From: DATKMS01 sp041497995
GTDB taxonomy: Bacteria > Desulfobacterota > Binatia > HRBIN30
Direction: 5' to 3'
Length of the DNA stretch: 14,597 nt
NCBI GenBank assembly: GCA_041497995.1
Contig: JBGQHM010000146.1
Coordinates: 1-14,597, forward strand
Below the pieces are notes generated by a model, which saw only the letters and a program-made list of their open reading frames with translations, did no database searches and was not told where the DNA came from. Shown piece by piece: positions 14,262 through 14,597 of this stretch; position 1 is the stretch's first letter; each line of letters starts with the position of its first letter. The translations under genes were made by a program, and so were the position numbers.

Positions 14262-14597
14262 ATGCCGAACGTCGTCATTGAGAATCCCATCCTCAACTCG
14301 CCGTACGAGGAGCCAACGCGACACTTCCGCTTCGACGACGACGGCATCACCGACGAGATCGTCGAAGCGCGGCGGGTTAGCTCCTACTTCATTCCGATCC
14401 CCGCGGCGAAGAAGAAGGGGAAGCAACTTGCGTTCGACACGGAGTGGACGCGCGAGCGGGTGAAGGAAAACACCTTCATCAATCAGGTGCGCGCGCGCGT
14501 GAGCCAATGGCGCACCGGCGGCCATGTGGGTGTCAGCACGACCACGCGGAACCTACTCGAGTACTGGATCCGCCCCGAGCGTGAACGGAAGTTGTTC
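14262..14597 (+). CDS. Restriction endonuclease/helicase-like protein, N-terminus only
   Basis: An open frame from ATG runs off the right edge with 112 residues visible. It reads MPNVVIENPILNSPYEEPTR, then HFRFDDDGITDEIVEARR, SSYFIPIPAAKKKGKQL, FDTEWT, FINQVRARV and TRNLLEYWIRPERERKLF. This matches my memory of the N-terminus of large proteins annotated as type III restriction enzyme Res subunit or BPTD_3080-family restriction endonuclease, which carry a DEAD/DEAH helicase core further on. The helicase and nuclease motifs are outside the window, so activity cannot be judged, nor whether a methyltransferase partner follows. The ribosome site is weak. It begins 103 bases after the atp terminator and is its own unit. 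Confidence 0.75.
   Translation, partial: MPNVVIENPILNSPYEEPTRHFRFDDDGITDEIVEARRVSSYFIPIPAAKKKGKQLAFDTEWTRERVKENTFINQVRARVSQWRTGGHVGVSTTTRNLLEYWIRPERERKLF

Noticed and set aside
1..14597. CRISPR array, tRNA, rRNA or insertion sequence
   Set aside because: I saw no regularly spaced repeats, cloverleaf or rRNA-like sequence, and no transposase with flanking inverted repeats.

Overview
This window is a chromosomal replication-origin neighbourhood from a high-GC, probably Gram-negative bacterium. The core is dnaA, dnaN, gyrB and gyrA, all on the minus strand. They are followed in the same direction by a secreted protein of unknown function, a PlsC-type acyltransferase and two small conserved genes, one of them frameshifted. 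On the plus strand, diverging from dnaA, lies hemL with overlapping atpZ, then atpI, atpB and atpE, closed by a strong intrinsic terminator. The two edges carry accessory genes: a DUF29-type protein on the left and the N-terminus of a restriction/helicase-like protein on the right.

Organism (inference). GyrB carries the extra C-terminal segment typical of many Gram-negative bacteria. The F0 genes sit apart from the F1 genes, and the c subunit is made with a signal peptide. Both points recall delta-proteobacteria-like lineages (Desulfobacterota, Myxococcota, Binatota and relatives). I cannot place it more precisely without a tree.

Layout. 2-454: DUF29 (+), cut by the left edge. 531-1970 (-): small Trp-rich protein, frameshifted small gene, acyltransferase. 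1973-2773 (-): secreted protein. 2803-5283 (-): gyrA. 5366-7816 (-): gyrB, with a hairpin-forming repeat between gyrB and gyrA. 7817-8039: gyrB promoter region and hairpins after dnaN; recF, often found here, is absent. 8040-9152 (-): dnaN. 9153-9364: predicted oriC unwinding site. 9365-10699 (-): dnaA. 10700-11019: divergent dnaA/hemL control region with two strong palindromes and DnaA-box-like sites. 11020-14097 (+): hemL, atpZ, atpI, atpB, atpE. 14124-14159: terminator. 14262-end (+): restriction/helicase-like protein, cut by the right edge.

How it works together. DnaA and the sliding clamp DnaN start and sustain replication, and gyrase relieves the supercoiling this creates. The dnaA-dnaN gap holds an AT-rich stretch, three TAG and one TAA triplets, four G and a DnaA-box-like site in the order expected of a DnaA-trio unwinding system, and this is the most informative non-coding signal here. 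The plus-strand operon makes a tetrapyrrole-precursor enzyme and the membrane part of ATP synthase. The F1 genes and subunit b must be elsewhere. I found no wholly new multi-gene system; the best second-look items are the origin architecture, the Val at the GyrA quinolone hot spot, and several precise palindromes in control regions.
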